From an uncultured Verrucomicrobia subdivision 3 bacterium (GTDB lineage Bacteria > Verrucomicrobiota > Verrucomicrobiia > Limisphaerales > UBA11358), in NCBI GenBank assembly GCA_903917705.1, contig CAIXBQ010000015.1:42429-106428 (forward strand): a DNA stretch of 64,000 nucleotides, written 5' to 3'. The translations under genes were made by a program, and so were the position numbers. Of the stretch, positions 1 to 7,751 are shown in pieces. The notes under the pieces were generated by a model. That model was not told the DNA's origin. It saw nothing but the letters and a program-made list of their open reading frames with translations, and searched no databases. The stretch's first letter is position 1, and each line of letters begins with the position of its first letter.

Positions 1-192
1 GTGCGGCCAGAACGCGGAGTCCGCTTGCTCCAATCCGGCTTGCGCAGCCATGATTCGCTGCTGCGCGATACGCGCGTCTGGATTATGCGACAGCGCGTAA
101 TCCAGGGCACGCTCCAGCGTCCACGGTTCGGCGGCACCGGCGGCCAGCGAACATAGCAGCGACAAAGCCAGAAATCCCGGTAGCTTTTTCAT
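1..192 (-). CDS. TolC-family outer membrane efflux protein, N-terminus only
   Basis: This is the first 64 codons of a gene that runs off the left edge; it is too short for the ORF track. The peptide opens with a Sec signal (MKKLPGFLALSLL, cleavage likely after AGAAE). It continues with WTLERALDYALSHNPD, the usual first helix of TolC/OEP outer-membrane efflux channels. The ATG overlaps the stop of the upstream DUF2892 gene (ATGA), so the two are translationally coupled and probably share promoter site A. The family forms a trimeric exit duct for RND or ABC pumps; the partner pump lies outside the window. Family assignment rests on a short N-terminus only. Confidence 0.7.
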   Translation of the reverse strand, partial: MKKLPGFLALSLLCSLAAGAAEPWTLERALDYALSHNPDARIAQQRIMAAQAGLEQADSAFWPH

Positions 193-422
193 TTGGTGCA
201 GCAAGATTCTCCCGATTTTACGGTTTCACAGCAAGACCCGCCGACGCCCATTTTCTTCAACACGATTTCCAGTGGGCAGAAATTCGTGAATGACGATTGC
301 AACAGGTTGAAGCCGACGAACGCGGTGAACCAGAGCCAGTTCGGGCTGTGGTAATGCGCGAGCAGCAGGCTGATGAGGATAAATGTGCCGGCAAACCGGC
401 GGATGATCATGTGCATTTTCAT
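189..422 (-). CDS. DUF2892 (YgaP-like) small membrane protein with Cys-rich tail
   Basis: This 77-residue protein has two predicted membrane segments (roughly residues 10-25 and 28-48) and the DUF2892 signature F.NFCPLE. DUF2892 is the membrane domain found in YgaP, where it is joined to a rhodanese; free copies accompany sulfur-transfer genes. The C-terminus carries two cysteine pairs (GSCCETV and ESCCTK), which could bind metal or persulfide; this is inference. It is the first gene of a minus-strand operon with the TolC-type gene. It begins about eight bases after the -10 element of promoter site A, so the transcript would be leaderless or nearly so. A paralogue with an acidic tail sits at 50560-50775. 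Confidence 0.75.
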   Translation of the reverse strand: MKMHMIIRRFAGTFILISLLLAHYHSPNWLWFTAFVGFNLLQSSFTNFCPLEIVLKKMGVGGSCCETVKSGESCCTK

Positions 423-429
423 ACGCCCA

Positions 430-460
430 TACTGAGCCGCCAGCCGCCAAAAAGTTACAA
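430..460 (-). promoter_or_regulatory. Predicted ECF sigma promoter, site A
   Basis: On the minus strand this reads TTGTAAC, then 15 bases, then GGCTCAGTA. It is one of six sites in this window with the same two blocks and identical spacing. The AACTTTT core and a TCRRT block 18 bases after AAC match the geometry of RpoE-like ECF promoters. It directs transcription into the DUF2892-TolC operon. Confidence 0.7.
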
Positions 461-512
461 ATCAATCACAATTGAGGTTTGCTCCCCAACCGTCAGTCTT
501 TTGATGCCCCGG

Positions 513-674
513 TTATGAAAGCCGCACGATCCCGGCTCGATAATAAGCATTCAATGCCAGTTGAAAAGCCACGGCCACCAGTCCGGCCACAAAGCCGTAG
601 GCGCACGTTTTGAGAATCGTGCGCGGTCGTTCTGGAAGTTTGGCCAGCCACTCAACCAAAATTTTCACCCCCAT
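513..674 (-). pseudogene. Possible remnant of a ClC-type channel N-terminus
   Basis: This 53-codon minus-strand ORF is absent from the ORF track. It begins MGVKILVEWLAKL and contains a hydrophobic helix AYGFVAGLVAVAFQLALNA. The pattern resembles the first helix of ClC chloride-channel proteins, but the frame stops directly afterwards and no continuation was found downstream. It may be a truncated remnant or a small membrane protein in its own right. The assignment is weak and based on memory of the family's N-terminus. Confidence 0.3.
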
Positions 675-802
675 GATGCAAAGAAACACGCCGGGTGAAA
701 AGTTTCAACCACCGGTCTCGTTTTCCACGCTTCCGTCAGCAGGTTTGCAACTTGCCCTATTTGATTTCAAAGATAAGCTGGACGCTCGTTTTTCCAACTT
801 TT

Positions 803-2071
803 ATGGCCAGATTAAAAAAAAACAATGATACCGAGGCGGTGAATGCTTTCCGATTCAGCCTCACCGGTTTGCTCCTCTTCAGCCTCGTGCTCATTGCCGG
901 CACGGGGTTGGTTGCCAGCCGTTTTTTTGACGCCAAATCCAAATCTTATTCGTTTGCCAAAAACGATGTCCCTGACCCGGACGCACAGGACAATAATATG
1001 TTCACCCGCAAAGGGCCGTGGGGAGAATTGCTCACGCAAAACATCAAGCTGGAGCGGCCGGCGGAATATATTGCACTGGATGAAAAAACTCCCGAGCCGG
1101 AGACTTGGACATTCAACGGGATGACCTTGGACCAGGTCAGAATCTTGCTCACGGCCAATGGCTTGTCCAAGGATGATGTTGCGGCACAGTTGACGCCCAA
1201 TCGCCTCAATGCGATCGGCAGCAACCTGGTATTCACTCCCGACGAAGGTTTTCTGCTCTCGTTGAAAACCGAAACCCGGCAGAAACTTTACGGCACATTC
1301 TATGGTCTGGGCGTCGGCTTGTATTTCGATTATCCGTTTATTTTCCCCAAGGACAGCGCGGAAACGGTTTACACCGACAGCCGCTTGAATACAGACGATG
1401 TGACCTTGCTTAAGCAACTGATTTATCCCGCCGCCAATTCCGTCCGGTTATCGGATTACAATTTGCTTCTGCGCCGAATCCCCACGCCGGAGCGGCGCAC
1501 CATGATGGCCAAGGTCCTTTCCTTGCAGCCCGCCGTGCTGGCCCGCCTTTGCGTCCGGCCCGACAGCGACATTGACAAGATTGCCGCCTATTGGGGTGCC
1601 ATGGATAACGTCCGCTTCACCGACATGCGCCCGATGCTGGAAGCCTTGAAAGGCTTGCCCCACGGCGGCACGGTCAGCTTGATGTATTTTCTTCCACCCT
1701 TTGCGCGCACCCGGCTTTACACCTATCCGCTGCCGTCGCAGCCGGGCGACCCCAAGATGGATTGCCACTGGAGCACATTTAATTTTTCCAGCGTGCAGCC
1801 CGACAATCGCTTCAACGATCCGACGTTTGCGGTGGATTACATTCAGAAGAATTTTTACCGGATTGATGCCCCGTCCATCTACGGCGACATCCTGCTGTAT
1901 GTGAATGACAAAAATGAGATCAAGCATTCCTCGGTTTTCCTCGCCGACGATCTGGCCTTCACCAAATACGGCGATAACTACCGCCAGCCTTGGATGATTG
2001 TCCGGATGGCGGATATGCAGACCATGTATCCCGCCTTACGGCCGGTGTTTTATCGCCGGAAGACGGAATGA
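803..2071 (+). CDS. Unknown membrane-anchored protein
   Basis: Function not recognised. From the ATG at 803 the product is 422 residues. The track's GTG start at 695 adds 36 unlikely residues and overlaps the opposite-strand ORF region. An N-terminal segment (about residues 16-36, LTGLLLFSLVLIAGTGLVA) looks like an uncleaved membrane anchor. The rest is soluble, without repeats or a clear catalytic motif, and lies outside the cytoplasm if the anchor orientation is the usual one. It has one Cys-containing stretch (RLCVRPDSD) and a tyrosine-rich tail. It ends 60 bp before the sulfotransferase gene on the same strand, so a functional link is possible but unproven. Confidence 0.75.
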   Translation: MARLKKNNDTEAVNAFRFSLTGLLLFSLVLIAGTGLVASRFFDAKSKSYSFAKNDVPDPDAQDNNMFTRKGPWGELLTQNIKLERPAEYIALDEKTPEPETWTFNGMTLDQVRILLTANGLSKDDVAAQLTPNRLNAIGSNLVFTPDEGFLLSLKTETRQKLYGTFYGLGVGLYFDYPFIFPKDSAETVYTDSRLNTDDVTLLKQLIYPAANSVRLSDYNLLLRRIPTPERRTMMAKVLSLQPAVLARLCVRPDSDIDKIAAYWGAMDNVRFTDMRPMLEALKGLPHGGTVSLMYFLPPFARTRLYTYPLPSQPGDPKMDCHWSTFNFSSVQPDNRFNDPTFAVDYIQKNFYRIDAPSIYGDILLYVNDKNEIKHSSVFLADDLAFTKYGDNYRQPWMIVRMADMQTMYPALRPVFYRRKTE

Positions 2072-2131
2072 GGGGGATGTTAAAACTTGCGACCCAAAAG
2101 ACCCGCATGGTATTTCATTTTGATACAGAAA

Positions 2132-3490
2132 ATGCCCTCAAACGAAAATCCCGTCTTTGTCATCGGTGTTTTCCGTTCCGGCACTTCACTGCTTTGCTCC
2201 ATCCTGAACCAGAATCCGCAGTTGGCACTGATGTATGAATGCGATGTCTGGAATTTCCCGCGCCCACTCCTGAATAGCCGCTTCAAAAGAAATTGGGCCG
2301 AGCGAATCGAGTTTTTCAATCAGGCGCTTTCCCGGCACCGGCTGATTAAACCAAAAGAGACTCGGAAGCTTGATCCAATCCGCACTCCACTCGACTTGTA
2401 TCGGGCGTTCGGCGCACAGAAGGGTGCTTCCCTCAGTGGCGAGAAATCCCCTTTTTACTGCGACCGTTTGGAACAGCTCCACCGGCAATATCCGTCGGCG
2501 TTTTTCATTTTTGTCTGGCGCAACCCGGTGGAGATTTACCGCAGCGTGTTGAAAGCCGGGCAGACCTCCCGTTTTTTTGGCAAGCCCGGCATGTTGAGCC
2601 GCATGATTTACCAGCAGGAACAGGCCATTGTTCAGGCAGAACGCATTGAAGCGAAGGGCGCACGGATTTTCCGGTTGGATTATGCCAGCCTGATGGATCA
2701 AACCGAAAAAGTATGCCGCGAAATCAGCGCGTTTTTAGGCGTCCCGTATGACGCCCGGATGCTCCAGTTGAATCAGGCGGATTTGTCCGCCATATACAAG
2801 GCTCCGCACCACGCCTATCTGCGGCGGGGGGTGATCGAACGGCAGAAATACGCCGAGGAACTGGTGTCGCCTGGCATTGCCCAAAAACTGGAGCGATACC
2901 GCCATCGTTGGGAATCGCAACAGGCTAAGTGGCTGAATCCGGCGGCACGCCCAAATCAACCGGTGCCGGGATCCGTGGAGTTTTTCTATCATCATTGCAT
3001 GGGTCGGGCATTGAGCATTTACGATTCATTGGTGCGGGCCGGGTTTGAATTCTTGCCGCTGGCATGGCTGCGCGTTTACCGGTTGCTTAAAAGCTGGGTG
3101 GTCAATCCGCCCTCCGGGGCAGCCGACGAGAGAACTTCCTTGGCCGGGGATTGTCAGCGTCATTGGCTAACGATTCTGGTGGCGGCCATTTTACTTGTTT
3201 TGGTCAGCTATATCCATCTCCATGCCAACCCGCATTTGCAGTTCAACCTGCTTTATGCCGTCCCCTGCGTCCTGCTTGCGCTGGTGGTGAATATGCGCTG
3301 GGCCAGCCTGTTTGTGCTCGTCAGTTCAATCATCTCACCGATGATTCAATACATTGGCGACAGTGATTATCGTTCCGCATGGGTTTTTGTTTGGAATTTC
3401 TTCACCCGGTTCATCCTGCTGGAGATTGTTATTCTCACCATCGGCCGCATCCGGAAGGAATTCTCCGAGGACGGCGACAAGGCCACCTAA
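2132..3490 (+). CDS. Sulfotransferase with a C-terminal four-helix membrane domain
   Basis: The N-terminal two thirds are a PAPS-dependent sulfotransferase: FVIGVFRSGTSLL near residue 10 is the 5'-phosphosulfate-binding loop, and VWRNPVEIYRS with a following Ser is the 3'-phosphate-binding region. After about residue 350 there are four hydrophobic segments (WLTILVAAILLVL, LLYAVPCVLLALVV, LFVLVSSIISP, FILLEIVILTIG), which tether it to the membrane. Such a tail is unusual for this family. The ATG at 2132 was preferred over the upstream TTG (2087) because it starts just before the fold. The neighbouring opposite-strand APS kinase could supply the PAPS donor. The acceptor is unknown; a cell-surface glycan or lipid is a guess. 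Confidence 0.85.
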   Translation: MPSNENPVFVIGVFRSGTSLLCSILNQNPQLALMYECDVWNFPRPLLNSRFKRNWAERIEFFNQALSRHRLIKPKETRKLDPIRTPLDLYRAFGAQKGASLSGEKSPFYCDRLEQLHRQYPSAFFIFVWRNPVEIYRSVLKAGQTSRFFGKPGMLSRMIYQQEQAIVQAERIEAKGARIFRLDYASLMDQTEKVCREISAFLGVPYDARMLQLNQADLSAIYKAPHHAYLRRGVIERQKYAEELVSPGIAQKLERYRHRWESQQAKWLNPAARPNQPVPGSVEFFYHHCMGRALSIYDSLVRAGFEFLPLAWLRVYRLLKSWVVNPPSGAADERTSLAGDCQRHWLTILVAAILLVLVSYIHLHANPHLQFNLLYAVPCVLLALVVNMRWASLFVLVSSIISPMIQYIGDSDYRSAWVFVWNFFTRFILLEIVILTIGRIRKEFSEDGDKAT

Positions 3491-3515
3491 ACCGCCGCCG
3501 CCGAAATACGCTGGT

Positions 3516-4055
3516 TCAAATTGCAAAATCATTCAGATGGCTCTTTGCCACGCTCAGAATGGAATGATAACATTCATCCACATTGTGTGTAATCGTATTG
3601 ACATGGTTGCCGCGCTCATGCGAGCGGGGAGCCTCAAAGGGATAATCAATCAATTGCTGGAGTTGGCCGGCCTGGGCGCGTTTGTAAATCCCTTTTGGGT
3701 CTCGCGCCATGCAGACATCCAGCGGCGCATCAATGTAAAACCACACCAGCTTGTCGCCCAAAATCTGCGTCACGAGATCGCGCTGGGGATATTCCGGGGC
3801 CATCGTGGAAACCACCACATTCAAATCCTGACCAGCCAGCAGTCGGGCGATTTCTGCAATACGGCGATGATTTTCCAGCCGCGCCTCTGGCCGGAAGCCC
3901 AAATCGGAACAGAGCGTCGAGCGCATTTCGTCCCCGTCGCGATAGACCACGGGAATTTTCCGATTTAACAGACCATCGCGGAGTCGCAGCGCCAGCGTGG
4001 TTTTGCCGGCACCGGAACGACCGAACAACCAGAATACTTTGGTAAGGGTTTCCAT
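3516..4055 (-). CDS. cysC: Adenylylsulfate (APS) kinase
   Basis: The enzyme phosphorylates APS with ATP to give PAPS, the sulfate donor. Visible motifs are the Walker A loop GRSGAGKT at residues 12-19, the RDGDEMRSTL segment matching the family's LDGDxxR substrate loop, DLGF, and FYIDAPLDVCMARDPKGIYKRA matching the FVDTPLEVCExRDPKGLYKKA region. At 179 residues it is slightly shorter than most free CysC proteins. The ATG abuts the stop codon of the upstream small Cys-containing gene with no gap, showing an operon. It converges on the sulfotransferase gene with 25 bp between stops, and the functional pairing (PAPS maker and PAPS user) is persuasive though transcription is opposite. Confidence 0.92.
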   Translation of the reverse strand: METLTKVFWLFGRSGAGKTTLALRLRDGLLNRKIPVVYRDGDEMRSTLCSDLGFRPEARLENHRRIAEIARLLAGQDLNVVVSTMAPEYPQRDLVTQILGDKLVWFYIDAPLDVCMARDPKGIYKRAQAGQLQQLIDYPFEAPRSHERGNHVNTITHNVDECYHSILSVAKSHLNDFAI

Positions 4056-4325
4056 CTACAATTGGGGAGATTGGCGTTTTGTTTCTGATGATTGCGGTTT
4101 CTTGGTTGTTTTGTCTTGGAATTTTCCATCCGTTTGGAGTTTCTTAAATTGCTTTGGCCAAAAATATGGCGGGGCGTAACAAATCTTGTCGGCGCGCACT
4201 AGGGCGCAGACTTTTGGCAGCCGGTTCTTCGCGCAGAAGTCGGGATTCGAGTAGCGGCAGCCGTGAGTTTGCGTTTCGCTGTCCAGCGGATGCAGCGGCG
4301 CGTGAAAGGCGTCGGCGTTTTTCAT
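4056..4325 (-). CDS. Small Cys-containing conserved-looking protein upstream of cysC
   Basis: This 89-residue protein matches no domain I can name. It has three spaced Cys (GCRYSNPDFC, then KVCALVRADKICYAPP) and an aromatic-rich core PPYFWPKQFKKL, followed by a basic, probably disordered tail. The ordered spacing of Cys, Arg and Pro suggests a small metal- or cluster-binding fold. Coding is supported by its stop codon sitting directly against the cysC start, as in an operon. It starts with ATG at 4325. A role in sulfate activation is possible from context only. Confidence 0.55.
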   Translation of the reverse strand: MKNADAFHAPLHPLDSETQTHGCRYSNPDFCAKNRLPKVCALVRADKICYAPPYFWPKQFKKLQTDGKFQDKTTKKPQSSETKRQSPQL

Positions 4326-4448
4326 TCAGCTACGTTGGAATGACATCGCCGCACCGGAATTCCGGGAAGACGATTCAAGAGTGATGTCGCTCGGCATGAC
4401 GCGGAGTTTGCAACAAGTGAGCGTGCGCAACAAGCGCGAGCATTTACT

Positions 4449-4616
4449 TTAATGGGAACTGGTCGCAATCAGCACGCCGAGAACCGCGCCGTAAATCATG
4501 GTGATGACGGGATGGCTGGTGAGCGGACAGGCACCGGTGGAACAACCCACGAGTTTATACCAGCCGAACCCGATCCCGCCGCCGACAACGACGCCAATGA
4601 TGATGCGTAATATCAT
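4449..4616 (-). CDS. DUF6132-like small membrane protein
   Basis: This 55-residue protein is absent from the ORF track. It starts MILRIIIGVVVGGGIGFGWY and contains the diagnostic Cys pair GCSTGACPLTSHP, followed by a second hydrophobic segment ending in LIATSSH. This glycine-rich TM / GCxxGxCP / TM pattern is that of DUF6132. It lies four bases downstream of the thioredoxin gene on the same strand. The same two parts are fused in one protein at 35592-36149, which argues that the pair works together, perhaps in periplasmic or membrane thiol chemistry (inference). Confidence 0.7.
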   Translation of the reverse strand: MILRIIIGVVVGGGIGFGWYKLVGCSTGACPLTSHPVITMIYGAVLGVLIATSSH

Positions 4617-4620
4617 GGCT

Positions 4621-4962
4621 TTAAGCGGTGACGTTCAAATTTGCCGCTTTCTCCAGCCAGGCTTTGAGTGGGCGTGGGCCGTAAAAGCCCTCGACCTGAT
4701 CTACCGGCTCACCGTCGCGAAACATCATCATTGTCGGGACGCTGTTGATTTCATATTCGCCACCCAGCGCGGCGGCATCATCAATGTTCAACTTGGCAAA
4801 TTTCACCTTGCCGGTGAAATCAGCGGCGAATTGTTCGAGCAGCGGCGCAAGCATCTTGCATGGCCCACACCACGGCGCGTAAAAATCCACCAGCACCGGT
4901 TCGGTGGCGCGCAGGACTTCGGTTTCAAAATTGGTTTCCGTCAGTTCGATGATGTTTTTCAT
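4621..4962 (-). CDS. Thioredoxin
   Basis: A 113-residue thioredoxin with the canonical active site APWCGPCKM at about residues 30-38 and the cis-proline segment SVPTMM near residue 78. No signal peptide is present, so it should be cytoplasmic. The ATG at 4962 gives a normal-length protein; ATG 4974 would add four residues, and the track's longer form runs into the promoter. Promoter site B lies 25 bases upstream, leaving a short leader. The DUF6132 gene follows with a four-base gap. It is divergent from the ArsR-controlled operon, with both promoters packed into about 190 bp. Confidence 0.9.
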   Translation of the reverse strand: MKNIIELTETNFETEVLRATEPVLVDFYAPWCGPCKMLAPLLEQFAADFTGKVKFAKLNIDDAAALGGEYEINSVPTMMMFRDGEPVDQVEGFYGPRPLKAWLEKAANLNVTA

Positions 4963-4986
4963 GGCAAAATCCATCGTTGCTAACTT

Positions 4987-5017
4987 TACTGAACCGCGAG
5001 TGGCGGAAAAGTTACAA
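4987..5017 (-). promoter_or_regulatory. Predicted ECF sigma promoter, site B
   Basis: Minus strand TTGTAAC, 15 bases, GGTTCAGTA: the same bipartite element as sites A and C-F, with one base change in the -10 block (GGTTC for GGCTC). It is placed to transcribe thioredoxin-DUF6132. Confidence 0.68.
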
Positions 5018-5111
5018 ACCAATTGCAGACATCTCCGGGCTTCGATCCAATACATCGGGTAAAGGGATGTTTGAAGCGCATGGTCGGCAAGAAGCAAATA
5101 ATGCGTTTGAC

Positions 5112-5137
5112 AGTATTTAGCATATATGCTAAATACT
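5112..5137. promoter_or_regulatory. Perfect 26-bp palindromic operator before arsR
   Basis: AGTATTTAGCATA followed immediately by its exact reverse complement TATGCTAAATACT. It ends 12 bases before the ArsR start. A perfect AT-rich dyad of this length upstream of an ArsR/SmtB repressor gene is the expected autoregulatory operator. The in-frame ATG at 5126 lies inside the palindrome and is therefore a poor start choice. Confidence 0.8.
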
Positions 5138-5149
5138 AGAGAAGCCGAT

Positions 5150-5491
5150 ATGACTGCCACCACCCAAGCTAAATACAAAAATCAAGCCCGCATCATCAAG
5201 GCGCTTGCCCATCCGACGCGCCTGTTCATTGTGGATGAGTTGTCGCGCGGCGAACGCTGCGTGTGCGAACTCACGGACATGATCGGCGTGGAGATGCCGA
5301 CGGTATCGCGTCATTTGGGAGTGCTTAAAGGTGCGGGCATTCTGGAGACTGAAAAGCGCGGCTTGCAGGTATTTTACCGGCTGCGTGTCCCCTGTGTGCT
5401 GAATTTTTTCAAATGCGTTGAAGCAGTGCAACGCGACGATGGCAAGCCTGCCAGACGAACCGCTGCACCCAAAATGGGCTGCGCCTTATGA
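5150..5491 (+). CDS. arsR: ArsR/SmtB-family metal-responsive repressor
   Basis: A 113-residue winged-helix repressor. After residue 13 it shows IIKALAHPTRLFIVDELSRG, then RCVCELTDMIG, which carries the CxC thiol pair of the ELCVCDL arsenic-binding helix, then the recognition helix MPTVSRHLGVLKGAG. Loss of DNA binding on As(III)/Sb(III) or a related thiophilic metal would open the operon. ATG 5150 was chosen because the upstream ATG (5126) falls within the 26-bp operator. The stop overlaps the permease start (ATGA). It is the first gene of a nine-gene plus-strand operon. Confidence 0.9.
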   Translation: MTATTQAKYKNQARIIKALAHPTRLFIVDELSRGERCVCELTDMIGVEMPTVSRHLGVLKGAGILETEKRGLQVFYRLRVPCVLNFFKCVEAVQRDDGKPARRTAAPKMGCAL

Positions 5492-6567
5492 ATGGTGTCA
5501 AAGACATGGCGGCTCCCGTTGGCGTCTCAAAATCCGCCGATCCGCGCAAGGCTGGTTGGCAAAATTATTCACTGCGGGGCATCGTCGTATTGGCCGTCTG
5601 GTGGTTGGTTTATCAAAGTCTAGCTCCGCTGGCTGGCTGGTTCACCTATTCCCTGTGCGGGCTGGCGAAGGGTTCGCACCTGGGTGCCACGGTGGAGTTC
5701 TTTGTCTATGAATCCCCCAAGGTGCTGATGTTGCTCATGCTGGTCGTGTTCGCTGTCGGCATCGTGCGGTCGTTTTTTACGCCGGAACGGACGCGGCGGA
5801 TGCTCTCCGGTCGGCGCGAGTCCACCGGCAATGTGCTGGCCGCGCTGTTGGGCATCGTGACGCCGTTCTGTTCATGCTCGGCGGTGCCGCTGTTTATCGG
5901 CTTCGTTACGACTGGCGTGCCGTTGGGCGTGACGTTTTCGTTTCTTGTCTCTGCGCCGATGGTGAACGAAGTGGCGCTAGTGCTGCTGTTCGGTTTATTT
6001 GGTTGGAAGGTAGCGGGCTTGTATTTATGCACCGGGCTGCTCATCGCGATTATTTCCGGCTGGGTGATCGGGCGACTTCACATGGAGAAGCACGTCGAGG
6101 ATTGGGTTTATGAAACCAAGACCGGCACCAGTGCCGACGATGAATTATTAAACTGGCCGGCGCGTATTCGGCTCGGCCTGGACGCGGTAAAGGACATCGT
6201 CGGGCGCGTATGGCTATACGTTCTGATCGGCATCGCGGTGGGCGCGGGCATTCATGGCTATGTGCCGGAAAACTTCATGGCGTCCATCATGGGAAAAGGC
6301 GCGTGGTGGTCAGTGCCGTTGGCGGTGCTCATCGGCGTGCCGATGTATTCCAATGCGGCGGGGATCATCCCCATTGTGCAGGCGTTGCTCGGCAAGGGCG
6401 CGGCACTCGGCACAGTGCTGGCGTTTATGATGTCGGTCATCGCGCTGTCGCTGCCCGAAGCCATCATTCTGCGCAAGGTTCTCAAGCCCCGGCTCATCGC
6501 CACTTTTTTTGGCGTCGTGGCGTTGGGCATCCTGTTGGTCGGCTATCTTTTTAATCTGCTGATGTAA
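5488..6567 (+). CDS. arsP: ArsP/DUF318-type permease
   Basis: A 359-residue inner-membrane permease of the PF03773 family. The family signature TPFCSCSAVPLFIGF is present near residue 130, followed by VSAPMVNEVALVLLFG. Eight or more hydrophobic segments are visible, and the centre has a charged loop (KTGTSADDELLNWP). Family members export organoarsenicals (ArsP) or Cu/Zn (SO_0444 type); the paired Cys of FCSCS are likely substrate ligands. The start overlaps arsR by four bases. The exact substrate is not fixed by sequence; the Cys-bearing ArsR points to a thiophilic metal or metalloid. Confidence 0.85.
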   Translation: MNGVKDMAAPVGVSKSADPRKAGWQNYSLRGIVVLAVWWLVYQSLAPLAGWFTYSLCGLAKGSHLGATVEFFVYESPKVLMLLMLVVFAVGIVRSFFTPERTRRMLSGRRESTGNVLAALLGIVTPFCSCSAVPLFIGFVTTGVPLGVTFSFLVSAPMVNEVALVLLFGLFGWKVAGLYLCTGLLIAIISGWVIGRLHMEKHVEDWVYETKTGTSADDELLNWPARIRLGLDAVKDIVGRVWLYVLIGIAVGAGIHGYVPENFMASIMGKGAWWSVPLAVLIGVPMYSNAAGIIPIVQALLGKGAALGTVLAFMMSVIALSLPEAIILRKVLKPRLIATFFGVVALGILLVGYLFNLLM

Positions 6568-6596
6568 TGACTTAAAGCAGCAATCTGTCACCAATT

Positions 6597-7751
6597 ATGA
6601 AACGCATTTCCCTTCGCAAACTTCTACCGTGGCTGGTGGTCGCCGCCATCGTCGTTTTTGCCGTCTATCGTCTCAAATTCAGTCCGACACCGGTAATGAC
6701 TTACATAATCGCAACGGGCGAAGTGCGCGGCGATGTCATGGGCACAGGCACGCTGGAAGCCCGCGTCAAAACCACCATCAGCCCCCGCATTCAGGAGCGG
6801 CTGGCGGAAGTGCTCGTGGATCAGGGCGACGCCGTGAAGTCCGGCCAACTCCTCGCCCGCCTCGATGACGCGGAAACCAAACAGCAAGTCGCCATCGCGG
6901 AAGCCACGCTTACTGCCGCTCGCGCCACGGTGGAGCGCGTGCGTTCCGACGAAGCCCGCGCGCAGGCAGTGCTCAAGCAGGCTCAACAAGATCACCAACG
7001 TTCGATTGAGTTGCTCGCCGGGAAAATCACTTCGCAGGCCGACTTCGACAAATCCGCCGAAGCGTTGCACGTCGCCGAAGCTGACCTCAAGAGCGCGCAG
7101 GCCGCCATCGTGGAAGCCGAGAGCCAGGTGTTCACCGACGAAAAAACTTTGCTTTATCAAAAGGAACATCTCGCGTTCACCGAAATGCGCAGTCCCTATG
7201 ACGGATTGGTCACGCGCCGCGACCGCGACCCCGGCGGGATTGTCGTGCCGGGATCATCCATCCTGCAACTCGTCGCCACGAATGAAATCTGGGTTTCCGC
7301 TTGGGTGGACGAAACCGCGATGACAGGTTTGCAAGCAGGCCAGCCAGCGCGCGTCGTCTTCCGCTCCGAACCCGCGAAGAATTATGCCGGTGAAGTCGCC
7401 CGACTCGGTCGCGAAGCCGACCGCGAGACACGCGAATTCTTGGTGGACGTGCGCGTGAAGGAATTGCCGGAGAACTGGACGATAGGCCAGCGCGCCGAGG
7501 TGTTCATCGAAGCCGGAAAAAAATCCGGTGTGCTGCTAATGCCTCCACAATTTATTCGCTGGCGTGAAGGTAAAGCTGGCGTGTTCGTCAACGAACACGG
7601 TCACGCCCGCTGGCTCGGTGTGACGCTGGGTTTGCGCGGATTGCAGAACGTCGAAGTGACACAGGGGCTTTCCGCCGGCGAACAAATCGTCCGGCCTGTC
7701 GAAGGCCAGAAACAACCGCTTACTGACGGTCAACGCATCAAAGTGAAATGA
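6597..7751 (+). CDS. Periplasmic adaptor (HlyD/MFP) of an ABC exporter
   Basis: A 384-residue membrane-fusion protein: N-terminal signal-anchor (LLPWLVVAAIVVFAVY, residues 9-24), biotinyl-lipoyl half motif (VEVLVDQGDAVKSGQLLARLDD type, about 75-100), a long alpha-hairpin with heptads (100-185), the second lipoyl half with MRSPYDGLVTRRDRDPGG, then a beta-barrel. It bridges an inner-membrane pump to an outer-membrane channel. The next genes encode an FtsX-like permease and an ATPase, so this is a MacA/DevB-type adaptor. It overlaps the permease start (ATGA). No TolC gene lies in this operon; a channel would have to come from elsewhere. Confidence 0.88.
   Translation: MKRISLRKLLPWLVVAAIVVFAVYRLKFSPTPVMTYIIATGEVRGDVMGTGTLEARVKTTISPRIQERLAEVLVDQGDAVKSGQLLARLDDAETKQQVAIAEATLTAARATVERVRSDEARAQAVLKQAQQDHQRSIELLAGKITSQADFDKSAEALHVAEADLKSAQAAIVEAESQVFTDEKTLLYQKEHLAFTEMRSPYDGLVTRRDRDPGGIVVPGSSILQLVATNEIWVSAWVDETAMTGLQAGQPARVVFRSEPAKNYAGEVARLGREADRETREFLVDVRVKELPENWTIGQRAEVFIEAGKKSGVLLMPPQFIRWREGKAGVFVNEHGHARWLGVTLGLRGLQNVEVTQGLSAGEQIVRPVEGQKQPLTDGQRIKVK

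Noticed and set aside
3354-3968. Plus-strand ORF of 204 codons over cysC
   Set aside because: Antisense to cysC, which has clear APS-kinase motifs.
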